A stretch of 64,000 nucleotides of DNA from Carnegiea gigantea (GCA_029747015.1 JAKOGI010000326.1:646033-710032); one strand, 5' to 3'; shown: positions 35,240-47,262, counted from the first letter of the stretch. Notes: a model not told the origin generated them from the sequence alone. A program made the numbers and translations.

Positions 35240-38200
35240 CTGTCAGTATCAAAGAAAAAAAGGAAGAAAAATAATTAGTTTTTCCCCCCTAAATTTCATT
35301 TCAACGAACCTTTCAAAAAAAAAGAAATTCTTTTCAGCCAATGCTAATGTCAATGGATCAGGACGGAAATACTCCATCCTGTGAAAACTGGAACTTTTGA
35401 AAACAAGAAAAAAGCAAGGATACATTATTTAATGTAATTTTTCGTCCGGCGGAATAGGTTGGGGACCTGCCGCAAAGGGTAACCTGGTGATGTATTGCTG
35501 ATATCTTTAGTTGCAAAATGATAAGTGTCTTGCTACAAGATACTTAATAAGTATCTTATTTTGACATAAAAATCATACTATTATATTTTTAAATTGAAAA
35601 AAATGATATGATCGAATAGCAGAAACATATTACAGCTTATAAACTATATAAAATTATCTTTTATGCATAATTTATCGCATTTCTAAAATACGCGTATCAT
35701 ATGTACTTGCGGATAGAGCTAATGCATTTAGGGTATCATTTAATATTTTATTGGCGTAGCCGACGAATATTCAAGATTAATAATTCATAATTAAGAGTAA
35801 TCATTGAAAAATTTGTGATTTTAAATCATAAAATATGTTAATTATGATGAGGCAAGATACTTAAAAGTGTCTTGCAGTAAGATATATATCACTATCCTTA
35901 CTGTACATATTAAGGAATCAACTCTGTTGGTCATGTATTGATGTCCATTTCCAAATAGGAAAATGATGTTAGGAGAACAACAATGAAAATTGTGCAAGAA
36001 AAGATAACTAATTAGTAACAGTCAAGATAGAAAATAGGAAACTTATATAATGCATAAATTACGATTAAAACTAGCAAAAAATAATCTGACTTGAATGTAT
36101 TCAAAAAATTGGTGTTTGAACACGATTTTTCGACCCGTACATTAAATAAACCGAACCAAAAAATCAATAAATTAGCGAGTCAAACCTGAACCCGAACTCG
36201 AACCCGAATCCTTCTGCTCGGCCTAAACATTATATGCTAATTTTTTGATTTTTCTTTAATTTATGCTTTTAACAATAATAGTTACTCACTACATCCAGTC
36301 GCTTAGAGGGATGCCATATAACTATCTGATCCCTCACAAATGAAATAATAGCACTCTTTTTTTCTAACTTTATTCTCATAAAATAGCATTATACACAACT
36401 TATAAACAGAACAACTTAAAAAATGGGTGTGAATAGTATGAAATTACCATCCACCCTTGAAAAATATAATTTAGAATAAGACAAATAGTAAAACCCTGTA
36501 AGCCATACTATTATATCTTTAGTGAAATGAATATATCTAATCATACTTTAAATAAAGTACTTTGTAATAATATAAATTTTTATATTATAATTAAAAAAAT
36601 AATATCTTTTAATTATGTGATCTTCTTTTGTTTGGTTTTTATTCTAAATGGTCTTGAGCTATGATGTCAGTGGTGGGAAATGGTTTTGCCGTGTTCACAT
36701 TAGAGTCGGCCCATTAATAAAATATACCTGATTGGGTAATGAAAAGTTATTTAACAAAAATATCGAATTAGTAAATGAATCATTAGCAGGCGGAACCGCT
36801 TCGGTTTGTTAACATGCTATAGATGGACTACCTCATAAATTACTCGGCTCATTATTGACCTTATTTTAATACATACATTAGCCCACCCAACCTAAAGAGG
36901 ACTTGAGTTTTGGTCACCTAACCTATGCATGACGTTTATATATCATAATTAAAAATTTGAATATCTTCAGTATTCTTTTAGAAAATTACAATTACTATGT
37001 TTTTCCATCAAATAGTATCAGTTTTAAGTAAAAATATGCTCAGTTTTTAATTTTGAAAAAAGAAAAATAACTCTCAGAAAAGGCTTTGTAAACTTGTTGA
37101 GTCCACCCGAAACACCGCAAAGTCAAAGTACGTCTGTCCGTATTTTACCTTAACCCGGAAAACATACAACCCCTATTTTACCTGAACCCGTATATGCTCA
37201 ACTCATATTTGATCCGTCTGCTTGAATTAACACGTGTAAATTCATGACATGATTGAAGAATTACCTAACTAATAGTTCATAAACAAAAGGAAAAAAAAAC
37301 TAATTAGTAATAGTTAGTACAGAGGATAGGAAATTTTATATCCTACATAAATCATGACGTAATTGAAGAAATACCAACGGATAAGGTGGAGTCCCCCTTT
37401 TAGTTGGAGATTGGAGCTTCAAACCTTGACAATTGCAAGGATTTACCTACCCCTTCTCCTTTCTCCTTACAAGTGGAAGGCTTAACTATGTTAAAAAATA
37501 GATATTTTATTTGGTAGTGTTCTAGAAAAGTCTATTTTGGTACAGTGTGGAAATACATATAAGTTCTGGTAATAATATGCGTCAATTTAAGTTTATAAAA
37601 TATGTCTTTATTTATCTGGTGTGTATAAAATAGATTTCCCAAAAGTATAAAAATAACAAATGAAATATCCAAAAAAAAGAGTCATGACATAAAATGAGAA
37701 TTTGCTTCATTGGTCGCAGCTGAGCCGACCATAAAAACCTTCTGGATCAATCTTGGTTTGTACCAATCTTGATTTGGGAATGAATTGCTACCTACAAGTC
37801 TCAGCGACATTTTTTTTTTTTTTTTGGGTGTAAAGAGAGGAATAAATGTTAATTTTTGAGGCAGGATTCAAACACGTATCTTTAAAGCTATTTAAGCCTT
37901 TCTCACGTTTGTCGGTAGAAGACCTATTTGTCAACCCGAAAAAGGATGAAAAGAAAATTTGGCACATTAGTAACTCTAGGAAGAAAAATGAACTCAGTGA
38001 ATGAACACATGGTTATTATGTTAGCAAATATTTTTTTGACATATTCTCGTACATAATACATTCAAACTGTACATTGAACCTATTTCCGAGGAACGGGGTG
38101 TTTGCCTTACCAAACAGCCACCGAAACAAGTGAAAATTTTCTATTTGAGAGCATGTTATTGGAATCTTTCAAGAGTGGCTCATGTAAAAATTTAACTAGT

Positions 38201-39207
38201 CAATACCGATTAAATGAAAAAGGGCCTGTCGGGTAAATTACCTGAGTGAAGAAAGAGACTGAGACAAGGAGCTTTGCGCCAACAAAGGCCATACGAAAGT
38301 ACTTAAACCAACTGGTAGCCCAAGACCGAACAATTCGCTGCCTCTTGTCAAGAGGAAGTTGGGAGAACCTATGAAGGAACGGGAACCGAGGAGAAAGGGA
38401 GAGAAATCCTCCCATTATGAATGTCCCTATCCCTGTTGACAACAACAACAACATAGATCGAACTAGGAACACATGATGCCCAAGCCTTTGGCTTATCAAC
38501 CCACCTAACTTTTTTACACAAATCAAACAACAAAAAATGATAACTAATGTTAGGGATAATATTTATACTTATTTGTTGTAAAGATTGAAAACTGTCGCAA
38601 ATTTTAAATCTGACATGAAAAGGTGTCATTTAATTGTTCACATTTTTTGATACATGACCCTAAAAATCATACACTTGATAGAAAAGTGTCGAGAAACTCA
38701 GTAATAACAATGCTCAAAACTCCTTGCCAAAAATTCATATATGATTTCTTGTCGGTTTTGCATGAATTTGGATGTTGGTAGAGCTTGTTAAGCACTTTTG
38801 TTGTATCAACAATTGAGCCTCGCAAAGTAAGACCTTTTTCGTTTGTGTGGTGAAAAACACAGTTGAACAGTGTTGGAAAGAGATCGTAAAAGATAAAAAA
38901 AGGTTCTTACATAGTCAGGAGTCCCAATCGTGGACGGTGAGGTCCTGTAGAATCGAGCAACGGACTCATCAACTGTTGAATTAGGCGGTTCCATTGCGGG
39001 CAAAAAGGTGTCACCAAGAGCGGTGAGGGAGTCCATCTCCCAAGCAGACAACTTGTTGGCGTATTGAGTTGGCTTTTGGGCTCCTCCCTTGAGAAACTTT
39101 TCTGTGTCAATGCTTCCCAAGTCTATCACCAAATCATCTCCCATTTGGTTGTGGGAGTTGCTTGCAATTTTGTAGTTGTGGTTGACGCCATTTGGGTCTA
39201 TCCCCAT
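33383..39207 (-). CDS. FAO: Long-chain fatty alcohol oxidase (FAO), three exons
   Basis: Predicted to oxidise long-chain fatty alcohols to aldehydes with FAD and O2, producing H2O2; plant family members are membrane-bound. Exon 1 is 39207-38911 (99 aa), exon 2 38508-38242 (89 aa), exon 3 35239-33383 (618 aa plus stop), giving 806 aa. Both introns are GT-AG and phase 0, and the joins give GTPDY-LGG and FFTQ-VDEKG. Residues 54-99 hold the N-terminal block LSAWEMDSLTALGDTFLPA. Hydrophobic helices lie near 113-136 and 168-186. The FAD-binding Rossmann motif VVVGSGSGGG spans about 301-310, GSTVGGGS follows, and the CGWCSLGC motif is present. The GMC catalytic pair is His738 (HQMGSCRMG) and Asn781 (GVNPM). 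Relatives are about 720-760 aa; the excess is largely in the 200-270 linker. An upstream in-frame ATG at 39342 is an alternative start. Confidence 0.93.
35505..35885. repeat. AT-rich interspersed repeat, uninterrupted copy
   Basis: Bounded by AGTGTCTTGC(T/A) motifs that form imperfect inverted ends (TGTCTTGCTACAAGATACTT; AAAGTGTCTTGCAGTAAGAT). The second copy at 17690-18440 is split by a MITE. Family unknown. Confidence 0.6.
37810..37940 (-). mobile_element. Possible SINE (tRNA-derived) in FAO intron 2
   Basis: On the minus strand the segment contains GTGTTTGAATCCTGCC, close to the RNA polymerase III B box GGTTCGAATCC, about 35 bp after TGAGAAAGGCTTAAATAG, a poor A box. It ends CACCC followed by an A-run of about 16 (37825-37810). 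No target duplication was identified. Confidence 0.35.
38242..38508 (-). CDS. FAO: FAO exon 2
   Basis: The acceptor is AAAAAAG before TTAGGTGGG; the alternative AG four bases later would shift the frame into an immediate stop. The donor is CTCAG/GTAATTT. It encodes the two hydrophobic segments thought to hold FAOs in the membrane. Confidence 0.88.
38911..39207 (-). CDS. FAO: FAO exon 1
   Basis: Starts at the ATG giving MGIDPNG and ends at a TAT codon before the donor GTAAGAACC. I chose this ATG because the conserved FAO N-terminus begins shortly after it. The frame stays open upstream to 39342 (MLASWHF), which would add 45 residues unlike the family. Confidence 0.85.
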
Positions 39208-39416
39208 TTTAGAGAACTCAATTATTTTTGGTAAAGAAAGTAAGTAAAATCTAGAGAACATAGAAAGGCAAGAAGTGGAGCATTGCTTAAGGTTATTTAT
39301 GGTATGCTTGTGTGGTGTGTGAAAGTGCCAGCTAGCTAACACATTGAGAAGAAACTTTGATGATTATCTTAAGCAAAACCTTCATCTATGTAATTTAATG
39401 AGGCAGGCCCCCACAT

Positions 39417-39428
39417 CTCTATATATCA
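39417..39428 (-). promoter_or_regulatory. Possible FAO TATA box
   Basis: TGATATATAGAG on the minus strand, about 210 bp upstream of the chosen ATG. It is plausible by position and sequence only. Confidence 0.35.
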
Positions 39429-39429
39429 T

Positions 39430-41640
39430 TATCACACTTGGGGGCCTCCATCGGCTGCAATATCGACCTTGCGTATTGAAGTTTGAGTGGTATTAAATAT
39501 GCTAAATTTGGTAAAAAAGAGAGAAATTTTCTTATAAGGGTGAACATTGAAATAACACGAGCCCTTCATCAGAAGGTCCATCAAACTGGTACCATAGGAA
39601 GAGGTTAGATAATCCGGCAAAACCTAGGTGAAACTGTCAAGCTGAACAACCCTCATAATTCAATCAAACAAGAGACTCCATGATGGAATTGAGGTACTAG
39701 GGAAGTGCTAGCTAGCTTTTTCTTGGTATGCTAATCATCTAACCGCTTACCTTTTTAACTTTTTTACATTCTAACCTTTGAATCCACTTTTTCTAAATAA
39801 TCTTCACTAAAAAAAATAAAATATAGCGTCTTTACCTCCGATCGCAGGTAACTGTTAGTTAGCTTTTTTTTAGTATAAATTATTTATTAAAAAAAATAGG
39901 TTCAAAGTTGGAATTCTAAAAGTTCAGATAATTGACATCCAACCCCAAAAGTTTTGATTATTTGTGCCTAGGAACCCTTAATTTTTTTTTTTTTTTTGGG
40001 GGGGGGGGGAGAAGAGCATTTATTACGAGATTTCGAATTTATTCTTATTAGATTATTTTCATATATAGCAGTCATTTGCTTTTTTATTATTGAATCTTCT
40101 TTCTTCTCTAAATAAAAATGAATTTTATTGTATTGATGAATTCATGTGCTTATAAGTAGTTTTTAACAACAAACCTTTTGATTAAGAAATTTAAACTACT
40201 TAATAGCACTTTCTATTAAATTTGCTGCTAGTTTACTCAAAATAATCATATACTCATACTAAGCTGTTGAAGGTAATTTACAACTTCACATTGGGTTACC
40301 AGTTATAAAAAAATGAAAGTAACATAACATGTAAAATATTAGCTAGCTAGGTAGGAAACTTTAATATTGATAAATAGTTTTCAAATGAAATTCATTTTTC
40401 CATGATACAACACCACCATCTCCCAGTTGGGTTCCGTTTTTGTGGGGATTTGTGGAGATTCAGATGTAGGCAACCTTACTCTGATGTACATTTCTGCCTC
40501 TAAAGAAGTTGATTCCGAGAGACCCAACAAAAAAAGATTTTGAGAAAACATTTTATAAAAGAAACTAAAGATAAGCAAGTAGGGAATGAACTAAGAAACA
40601 ATAATAAAATATGTGACAATAACTATGCAAAAGTTTAATGCAACATAGTAAAGGAAAGTACCATACCTTACCAAACAGAGGTAGGCTAATATTGTCTCTT
40701 CTCAAATGAAGGTACTACCTGCATTTAAACACGTTCTACGAAAAATAGGAAAACACTCCACAATCACCCAACAAAAAATCGTACCCTACAGTAACCAATG
40801 GACAGCTGCTAGACTATGTCTCTATGGTAAACATGTAAAATATACAGAGTTGTACGTTGGAGGATAATCAATTCTGATATATCAACTTCCTTTTATTTGG
40901 GTTATCTATTACTTATTTAATTCTCACAAATTATTGGGTAAAATAATCTTACAACAATATTATGGTGAAACAAACGCATTGCGAGAAGAATTTTTAGCAG
41001 TTTTAAGGTGACTAAACATTCCTTCCAGAATGGCTTTTTATTTACTTGTGGTAAATAAAGAAAGATTAATAAAAGGAACCCTAAATTAGTATATTAATCG
41101 AAAAAATTTACACTTCGGTCCCCTGTGATTTGGTGTATTAATTTTCGGACCCCACGAATTTTGAAAATAATTTCCGAAGCCTATGAGGTTTGGTGTAAAT
41201 GATTTTTGGAGTCTTAATATTTATTACTAGGTCCCTAAAGGACTTTAAATGTAAATACTTTAAAGTTATGGGCTGTTTTGCAAAACTAAGCTTATATTTA
41301 TGTTTGAATTTCTTATAATGAATTTAATGGTACTAGTTATCACAAACTACTACTTATATCATAAATGTTATATTTTCTGTGATTAACGGCCCACCATGCT
41401 TAGCAAAAATAATTAAAACTTAATTAAAGAGTTTCGACCGTTACCTGAACTTAGTCGGTTTGAACTCCTGCGTTCTTCTAACTTTCGGTTTACAGAGATT
41501 GCTAATCTCAACCACTCCTTCCTTAGATTAGGCACAGCACAGATCCGTTTCATTTCCTACCTCGGACCTTAGTCATTAATCAAGTTTTTAATCTTTTTCA
41601 AGGATAGTGAGACTTTAATCAAGAAATTATAATATTTAAG
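39430..41640. other. FAO 5' flank and intergenic DNA
   Basis: No further gene was recognised. A T-run followed by a G-run at 39980-40010 looks like a retroposon tail. The short frames at 39432-39620 and 40381-40578 are unrecognised and unsupported. Confidence 0.5.
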
Positions 41641-41683
41641 ACACAAGGTTCGATTGGATAACGTTTCCTATTGGGAGACTTTT

Positions 41684-41689
41684 TTTATT
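41684..41689 (-). terminator. Poly(A) signal of the pararetrovirus
   Basis: AATAAA on the minus strand about 165 bp downstream of the TATA box, as in caulimovirids, where the signal lies shortly after the RNA start and gives terminal redundancy. Confidence 0.5.
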
Positions 41690-41841
41690 GAAAGTTTGAA
41701 AGGGGAAACATTACAACGGAAAGCTTGAAGAGAGATTTAAGCTAAGATCATTACAGATGCTTGTTTATAGAGAAATGGAGAAACTCAACTTCTCGTTTGC
41801 TCAAGAATGCTCAAATGATTTTGTCTCTTCTCAGCTCTCAA

Positions 41842-41861
41842 CCTCTCTATTTATAGAGAGG
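41842..41861 (-). promoter_or_regulatory. Pararetrovirus promoter TATA box within a perfect palindrome
   Basis: CCTCTCTATAAATAGAGAGG on the minus strand lies about 165 bp after the last frame, where the pregenomic RNA promoter is expected. The two 9-bp arms are perfectly inverted. Confidence 0.7.
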
Positions 41862-42025
41862 ATGGGAGTACATAGGATGACCTAATGGCTACAGATTGTT
41901 CACATGGCTACAGTTGCCAACAGTAAACTGACGGCTACAGTACATCCTTTATTTTACAGGCCGGACACTTGTCAAAATAGTGCAACAATGGGACAGCCTT
42001 TTCAGAACTTTTAATGATAATAAGA

Positions 42026-43114
42026 CTAGTCATCATTATTGAGATTCTGCATTCCTTCATCTCCAATTATATTTTCCAGACCATTATTATCTGGATAATC
42101 ATCAAAATCTTCATTAATTTGGTTAAGATGCTCAGGATCATATTCTTCAAACAACTCAAGCAAATATTTCTTTCTTTCTTCTGATAAGAATTTTTCAACT
42201 CCAATATCAAAGAGATAATCAAAAATATCTTCTGATTCTGCACCGTCCACTTTTATGTAATCATTGAATTCATTACTATAGGCAAAAGTAGTGTTTCCAT
42301 AATGTATCAGTATTTTTCCTTTTTCAGTTAATGCCCAACATTAATGACAAATGTTGAAAAACTCAATAGCCCTTACTAATGCAGGATCAGTAACTATATG
42401 TACCGGATCTCCATGAATCTAATTTTGTCGTTGATCATTGGGATCATCGTAATTAATAATTTGGACAAGATAATGGGCTGGTTTGGCTTTTTCATTTTTA
42501 TATTCAATCAGGGCGCTATACACCTCCAAAGTTAAGTATCTGCGAATTGAAATTTTAGTTGGTCCCTCAGGAGATTTAAGAATCCAATGGGACATTTTGA
42601 ACATATATCGCTGGAACTTAGTTAAGGTTGAGAAAAATGAAAAATTAGGATTTGGGACTTCTGAGAAGTAAAGAATCATTCCATATTTCCAGGCTTTGAA
42701 GACAGAATCTTGGGAAGATATTGAATTGGTTGGGAAATAAATGCCACCGACTTCAGATCTGTCGAGAAAATAGATCGTTGTACTCCAAGACTCCCAAATA
42801 TAATAGGAATAATGATAATAAAAGTCGACACAGGCTACATACCATTCCTTGAATCATTTCTCTTAGATATGAGAACTTATTTTTTCTTAGATATCATAAG
42901 GACACCGTAGGTAGCTAATTTGTAATTCTAGAAGGAAAAATCTTTGGACTATTAGATAGGTAGTAGATAGTAGACCAAAGTATGATCTACTTTTTGTATG
43001 GAATTCTAGGTTATCAATAAGGGCTTTACTAGAAGGCGTACCTTCTAGTAGAAGTGGCATTTCATTAAGGATTTCCTCCTTTTCTGACAGGAGATTGGCT
43101 TTAATGATCACCAT
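42026..43114 (-). pseudogene. Last frame, transactivator/inclusion-body-like
   Basis: Three open pieces (43114-42887, 42679-42419, 42250-42026) lie in one frame separated by several stops, together about 360 codons. The last ends in a strongly acidic tail (EDFDDYPDNN). Position after RT/RNase H and before the promoter is that of the translational transactivator gene in caulimovirids. Identification is by position; I saw no decisive motif. Confidence 0.45.
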
Positions 43115-44460
43115 TGGCGAGTTCTTGAGTTAGATTATCTGTCAGAGAGTTCTTCGATCCCTGTATATATTCAATAGAAAAGGAAAACTGGTTAAGCCAT
43201 AATTGCCAATGTAGGAGTCGCCCTTGCGCTTGCATATTTGATAAATTCTTTTCCACAAAACCGAGTATTCCTTTGCAATCAGTTCGAATGAGAAAGGGTT
43301 TAGGGGTTAAAAAGATTAAAAATTTTTCAATTCCCCTTATGACTGCAAGAATTTCTTTTTCCATCGTGGGGTAGTTGCATTCTCCTTTATTAAAGTTTCC
43401 ACTGCAATATTTACAGAGTTTTTCTCCTTCTTTGATTTTGAGTACCGCACTCCAGTGCTCATTGCTGGCATCTATCTCAAGAATTAAATCATCTTCTTCG
43501 TTTGGCAAATTAAGGATAGGAAGATTTTTACACATCTTCTTGAAATTTTGAACAATCTTTGTATCGTTAATAGTCCATGTCCAGCTAACATCTTTCTTGA
43601 GTTTTAGCTGTAATAGTTTTCTTAGTTTAGCTAAATCTTTAATGAAATTAGAAGCATAGGTAAGACACCCTAGAAACCTTTCTAATTGCTTCCTATCTGC
43701 AATTTTTTCAGGAAAATTTTTTATTTTTTTCCAGAATATATTTTTGTAGAATAATTTCTTGTTCAGCATAAATGCACTTGTTTTTTTCAAGTATAATACC
43801 GTGATCAATGTATCTTTGGGTGACAACCAGAACATCAATTTTATATTGCTCTATGGTTTTAGAAAAGATCAGGATATCATCAATATAAACTAGACAACAA
43901 TGATTAAGGTCTTTGAAGATATTATCCATTATTCTCTGGAATATTTGAGGTGCATTTTTGAGACCAAATGGCATCACTATCCATTCATAATGTCTTTGTG
44001 GGTTACTAAATGTAGTTAAAGAAATAATTTTCTCATCTATTTTTATCTGCCAATAATTACTCTTGCAATCCATTTTCGAGAACCAAGAGGCTCTTTGAAT
44101 TCTATTGAAAAGGACAGTTTTGTTAGGAATATAATAACCATCAAAGACAGTGTTATTATTAAGCTTTTTGTAATTGATTACCATTTTGGCTTTTCCCCTT
44201 TTTTCTTTATCATGATTTCTTACTATGAAAGCGGGGCGGGTGTGAGGACTCTTACTATTTCTAATTAATCATTTATCCAGAAATTCTTTGATTTGTTTAT
44301 TAAACTCTTGAATGTCCTGGTAGGTATACACCACTTGTTTTACTCGGATGATAGTGTTGGGATTTAATAAAGTGATTTTAGCAAATGTTTTGTCTTTATC
44401 CCAAAATTTCAGAGGATTGTCAGAATAGAGTTCTTTGCATAATTTTTCTTGTTGTTCAAT
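43101..44460 (-). pseudogene. Reverse transcriptase / RNase H of the pararetrovirus
   Basis: The RT piece 44184-43708 contains SWFSKMDCKSNYWQIKI, VMPFGLKNAPQIFQRIM and the catalytic CLVYIDDILIFS box. RNase H, 43838-43101, is in a different frame, so a frameshift lies between about 43710 and 43840. It shows ILEIDASNEHWSAVL, the EKEILAVIRGIEKF helix, FLIRTDCKG and SLTDNLTQE. A stop-containing stretch 44270-44460 upstream matches the RT N-terminus. Motifs are caulimovirid-type and no integrase follows. Confidence 0.85.
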
Positions 44461-44463
44461 TAT

Positions 44464-45147
44464 CTACTCTTTAACAGATAACTTGAGTAATGAGATTGTT
44501 AGTGCTACTTCACGTTGTGCCGGCATTACCTTTTCACCACGCTGGCTTCGTGTAAATTCAATTTTATGGTGAGTGTAAGCTTTACTTAATTTTTCAATAG
44601 GAACTGAGTGACCATTAATTATAAATATTATTTGGTTTATGGTCTGGGTGCATGGAGAATATAATCTTTGAAAATTATTTCCAATAATTATATCATGAGA
44701 GGGTTGATCAGTAGCCCATAGAACTGGTATAATATATTGAACTCCTTCTAATTTTATGGTTAATCCTTCTATGGCTTGATTATGGCTCATAACACTATCA
44801 TCAGCTATTCTTACTCATAACGGATTTTTAGCTCTTGTCCACATAAATTGAAAAAATAATATTCTTTTTCCAAAGCATATAGAACAACTACTATCTATGT
44901 AGGCACACAGTTCATATTTATTGTATCCCTCTAAACATACCTTTATTGGGACATAGATGCTATTGGGATTTGTATTGGTAGCTTCATAGGGTATTTCCAT
45001 GGTCATATTTTTGACTAATTCATCCTCATAAATTGGTTCACTAACAGTTCTAGTTTTGTATCCAATGACCTTTCTTTCCAGATTTGTTAATCAATCTAAA
45101 CTGGGTCTTGCAGCTTCAAAATTCATTTTACTCATTTCACTGGTCAT
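44464..45147 (-). pseudogene. Aspartic protease region of the viral pol
   Basis: An ATG at 45147 (MTSEMSKMNF) opens the frame, with stops near 45091 and 44815. The active-site strand reads LCAYIDSSCSICFG, where the usual D-[ST]-G has Ser in place of Gly. The flap/second-strand segment ATDQPSHDIIIGNNF is at 44700. It would cut the polyprotein. Same frame as the movement protein and RT. Confidence 0.7.
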
Positions 45148-45165
45148 GATAATTATATCATCTTC

Positions 45166-46158
45166 CTAATGTTCTCCTTTAGCAGATGAAGATCCTTCTC
45201 TCCAATCTGACTTTGTGCTCATACTTCTTAATAATTGGGGTTTAATAGTGATTTTTCCCTCCTCATCAATTTTTATTATATTTTTCTTATTAATTTTTAT
45301 AGGGTGGGCAAAGTTAAATATCCATGAACAATCGATTTTTATATCTTGAGAGTTAGACTTAATTCTTTGAATTTTTTGCATCGGGGTAGGACTTTCAAAT
45401 TGTTCTGCCTTTATCATTGTTATCTTAGTCTTAGGGTATATCGTATTATCTAATTTATAGATGATTTTCGAAAGTATCCTTAACGGATATCCTCCTCTTT
45501 TCATGTCCATCCCGATTGTTTTGATCTTAAGGGATAGGAAGTTTTTAGCAAATTCATCTTTTAGGCTCACATAATATCTAGGTCGACAATTGAAACCTAC
45601 TGACCCATTACATAAATTTATTTTTATCCATGTAATTATTTGATTATGAAATTTGGTATATCTGATATCACAGAGTAAAGAGTAAAGATCAATATCTTTA
45701 CCATAATATTGTAATTGAGTGATTTGAACTTGGACATTTCCGACGTGGATATACCTATACGTTCTATCTTTGTTATACTTAAGGATATTCTCCCAATTGA
45801 TTAGATTAACTTTCCCAACGTCATACTCACAGTCCTTGATCTCCAGATCTTCTTCCATGATTTTACATACGTATTTGCTTTTTATTTTAAAAATAGATTT
45901 TTTATAGATCATGTCCTTTTGGATTATAGAAAGAACCCAATCTCCCTTAACTTCTTCATGATCATTATCTACCACAAATTCTTCTCCTTGAAGATCACCA
46001 AGGCTTACCGAGCTACTTTTCATCATATGGCTAGTTTCTTCATAATCACTTTCTTCATATTCATTGTCCTCTATAATTTCAACAATTCCTTTATTGTTGC
46101 CTAGGACTAGTTCTAAAGCTTCATCTTCACTAAACTCAATATAATCTAGGCTTCCCAA
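45166..46158 (-). pseudogene. Movement protein (30K superfamily)-like frame
   Basis: The longest intact piece of the element, 330 codons, continuing in the same frame as the coat protein after a stretch of about 25 codons. The N-terminal 70 residues are acidic. The centre holds the strand pattern HVGNVQVQITQLQYYGKDI and the following SLLCDIRY typical of caulimovirid movement proteins, which form tubules through plasmodesmata. The C-terminus is basic. The initiating codon is uncertain because the frame is open from upstream. Confidence 0.7.
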
Positions 46159-46199
46159 AGTTTCAATAAGTTTGTTATTTTTCCTATTTTTGGATTCAT

Positions 46200-47262
46200 T
46201 AGCATAATGCCCTACTTCTCCACATGCCTAACATTTGCAGTTATTTTTTCCTATCGAGCAATTAGCAGCTTTTCTAAAAAATTTATATTTTTGAGGACTC
46301 GGTTTGTTATAATATTTTCTTCTATATTTTTCGCCTCTCTGCTTGTTAAAGCTCTTTTTCTTATAGAATTTTCTTTTTTTTCTTTTCTTAGATTCTTTTT
46401 CCCATTGGTGAGGTGAATCCCAGCAAGTCAAGAACTGCTTCTTAATCTTTTTTTGCTTTTGAAGATCAAGACATTGTTCATCGACCCATTTTCACAAATA
46501 GAAAATTCTCGATCCAAGGGTATCTACAACGTCTGTTCGTTCAAACCATGCCATGCATTTTTCATTAATTATAGAATTTATAGGATATGGCAATTTGTCA
46601 TAAAACATGCCAAGATTTGTTTCATTATGCCCAATTTTATCATAATATCGACTGAATTCAGCAATATAATTTTCTAGGTATCTCATATCTCATAATTCGA
46701 TATTGTTAATTTTTCTTTGCCATTCTCACGCTTCTTCTTCAGAATCAATTTTAGCTCCGATGAATTCAATCTCAATTTCTTTACGCAGATTTCTGAACAT
46801 AACAGCTGGTGTTTCCATTGTTCTTAAAGTATTTTTACCATCTTCACTTAAAGAATCATACCAGTCAGCTATAGTGCCAGAGAAACTATGCTCGATATAA
46901 TTTAGAAAGCTTGCCACAATCCATGTAATATTTAAATTTAAGACACTGTTCATTCCTCTTTTTCAGTGTTCAAATATTTCTTCTCTATTGCGGGCTCCAT
47001 CGATGTTTAAGATATAATCAGTTTGACAAATTGGGGTACGGCCAATCTCTTCATAGGTCGTGGTTTTTCTTGGGACAAACTCGAAAGAAAAATTATTTAT
47101 TCGTCCTGCAGAAACATACATAGGTCTCAAGAAATGAGTATTTCTTCTGGAAGGTTCACCAAATTCTTCAGGTTTAGGAATGACATTATTAACAAGATTA
47201 GTCTCTATTTCATGTAAGTCAATTTCTTCTTCTATTTCGTTAATCTCATTTTCCGCAACCAT
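46200..47262 (-). pseudogene. Coat protein with zinc knuckle, interrupted by stops
   Basis: One reading frame carries four open pieces (47262-46963, 46953-46726, 46686-46492, 46431-46228) separated by stops near 46963, 46726, 46690, 46492 and 46228. Features in order: an acidic N-terminus, a coat-protein-like core with WYDSLSEDGK and YDKLPYP, a basic Lys/Arg cluster (46310-46420), then a zinc-knuckle remnant C-K-C, stop, A-C-G-E-V-G-H-Y-A-N-E. Core followed by basic cluster and CCHC is the usual caulimovirid coat protein layout. The last stop falls inside the knuckle. Confidence 0.75.

Larger units (their letters stand above)
35240..38241 (-). other. FAO intron 2, 3002 bp, repeat-bearing
   Basis: Bounded by the donor GTAATTT and acceptor CTGACAG. 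It holds the AT-rich repeat at 35505-35885, GGGT-type fragments near 36125-36215 and 37095-37230, and a SINE-like tract at 37810-37940. No coding frame is present. Confidence 0.8.

Noticed and set aside
38806..39342. Start of FAO at the upstream ATG (39342) and read-through past 38911
   Set aside because: The family-conserved N-terminus begins after the 39207 ATG, and the codons after 38911 lie beyond a good GTAAGA donor.
43101..44184. RT region read as a Ty3/gypsy element
   Set aside because: No LTRs or integrase, and a movement-protein-like frame plus coat protein and zinc knuckle precede it, which fits a pararetrovirus.
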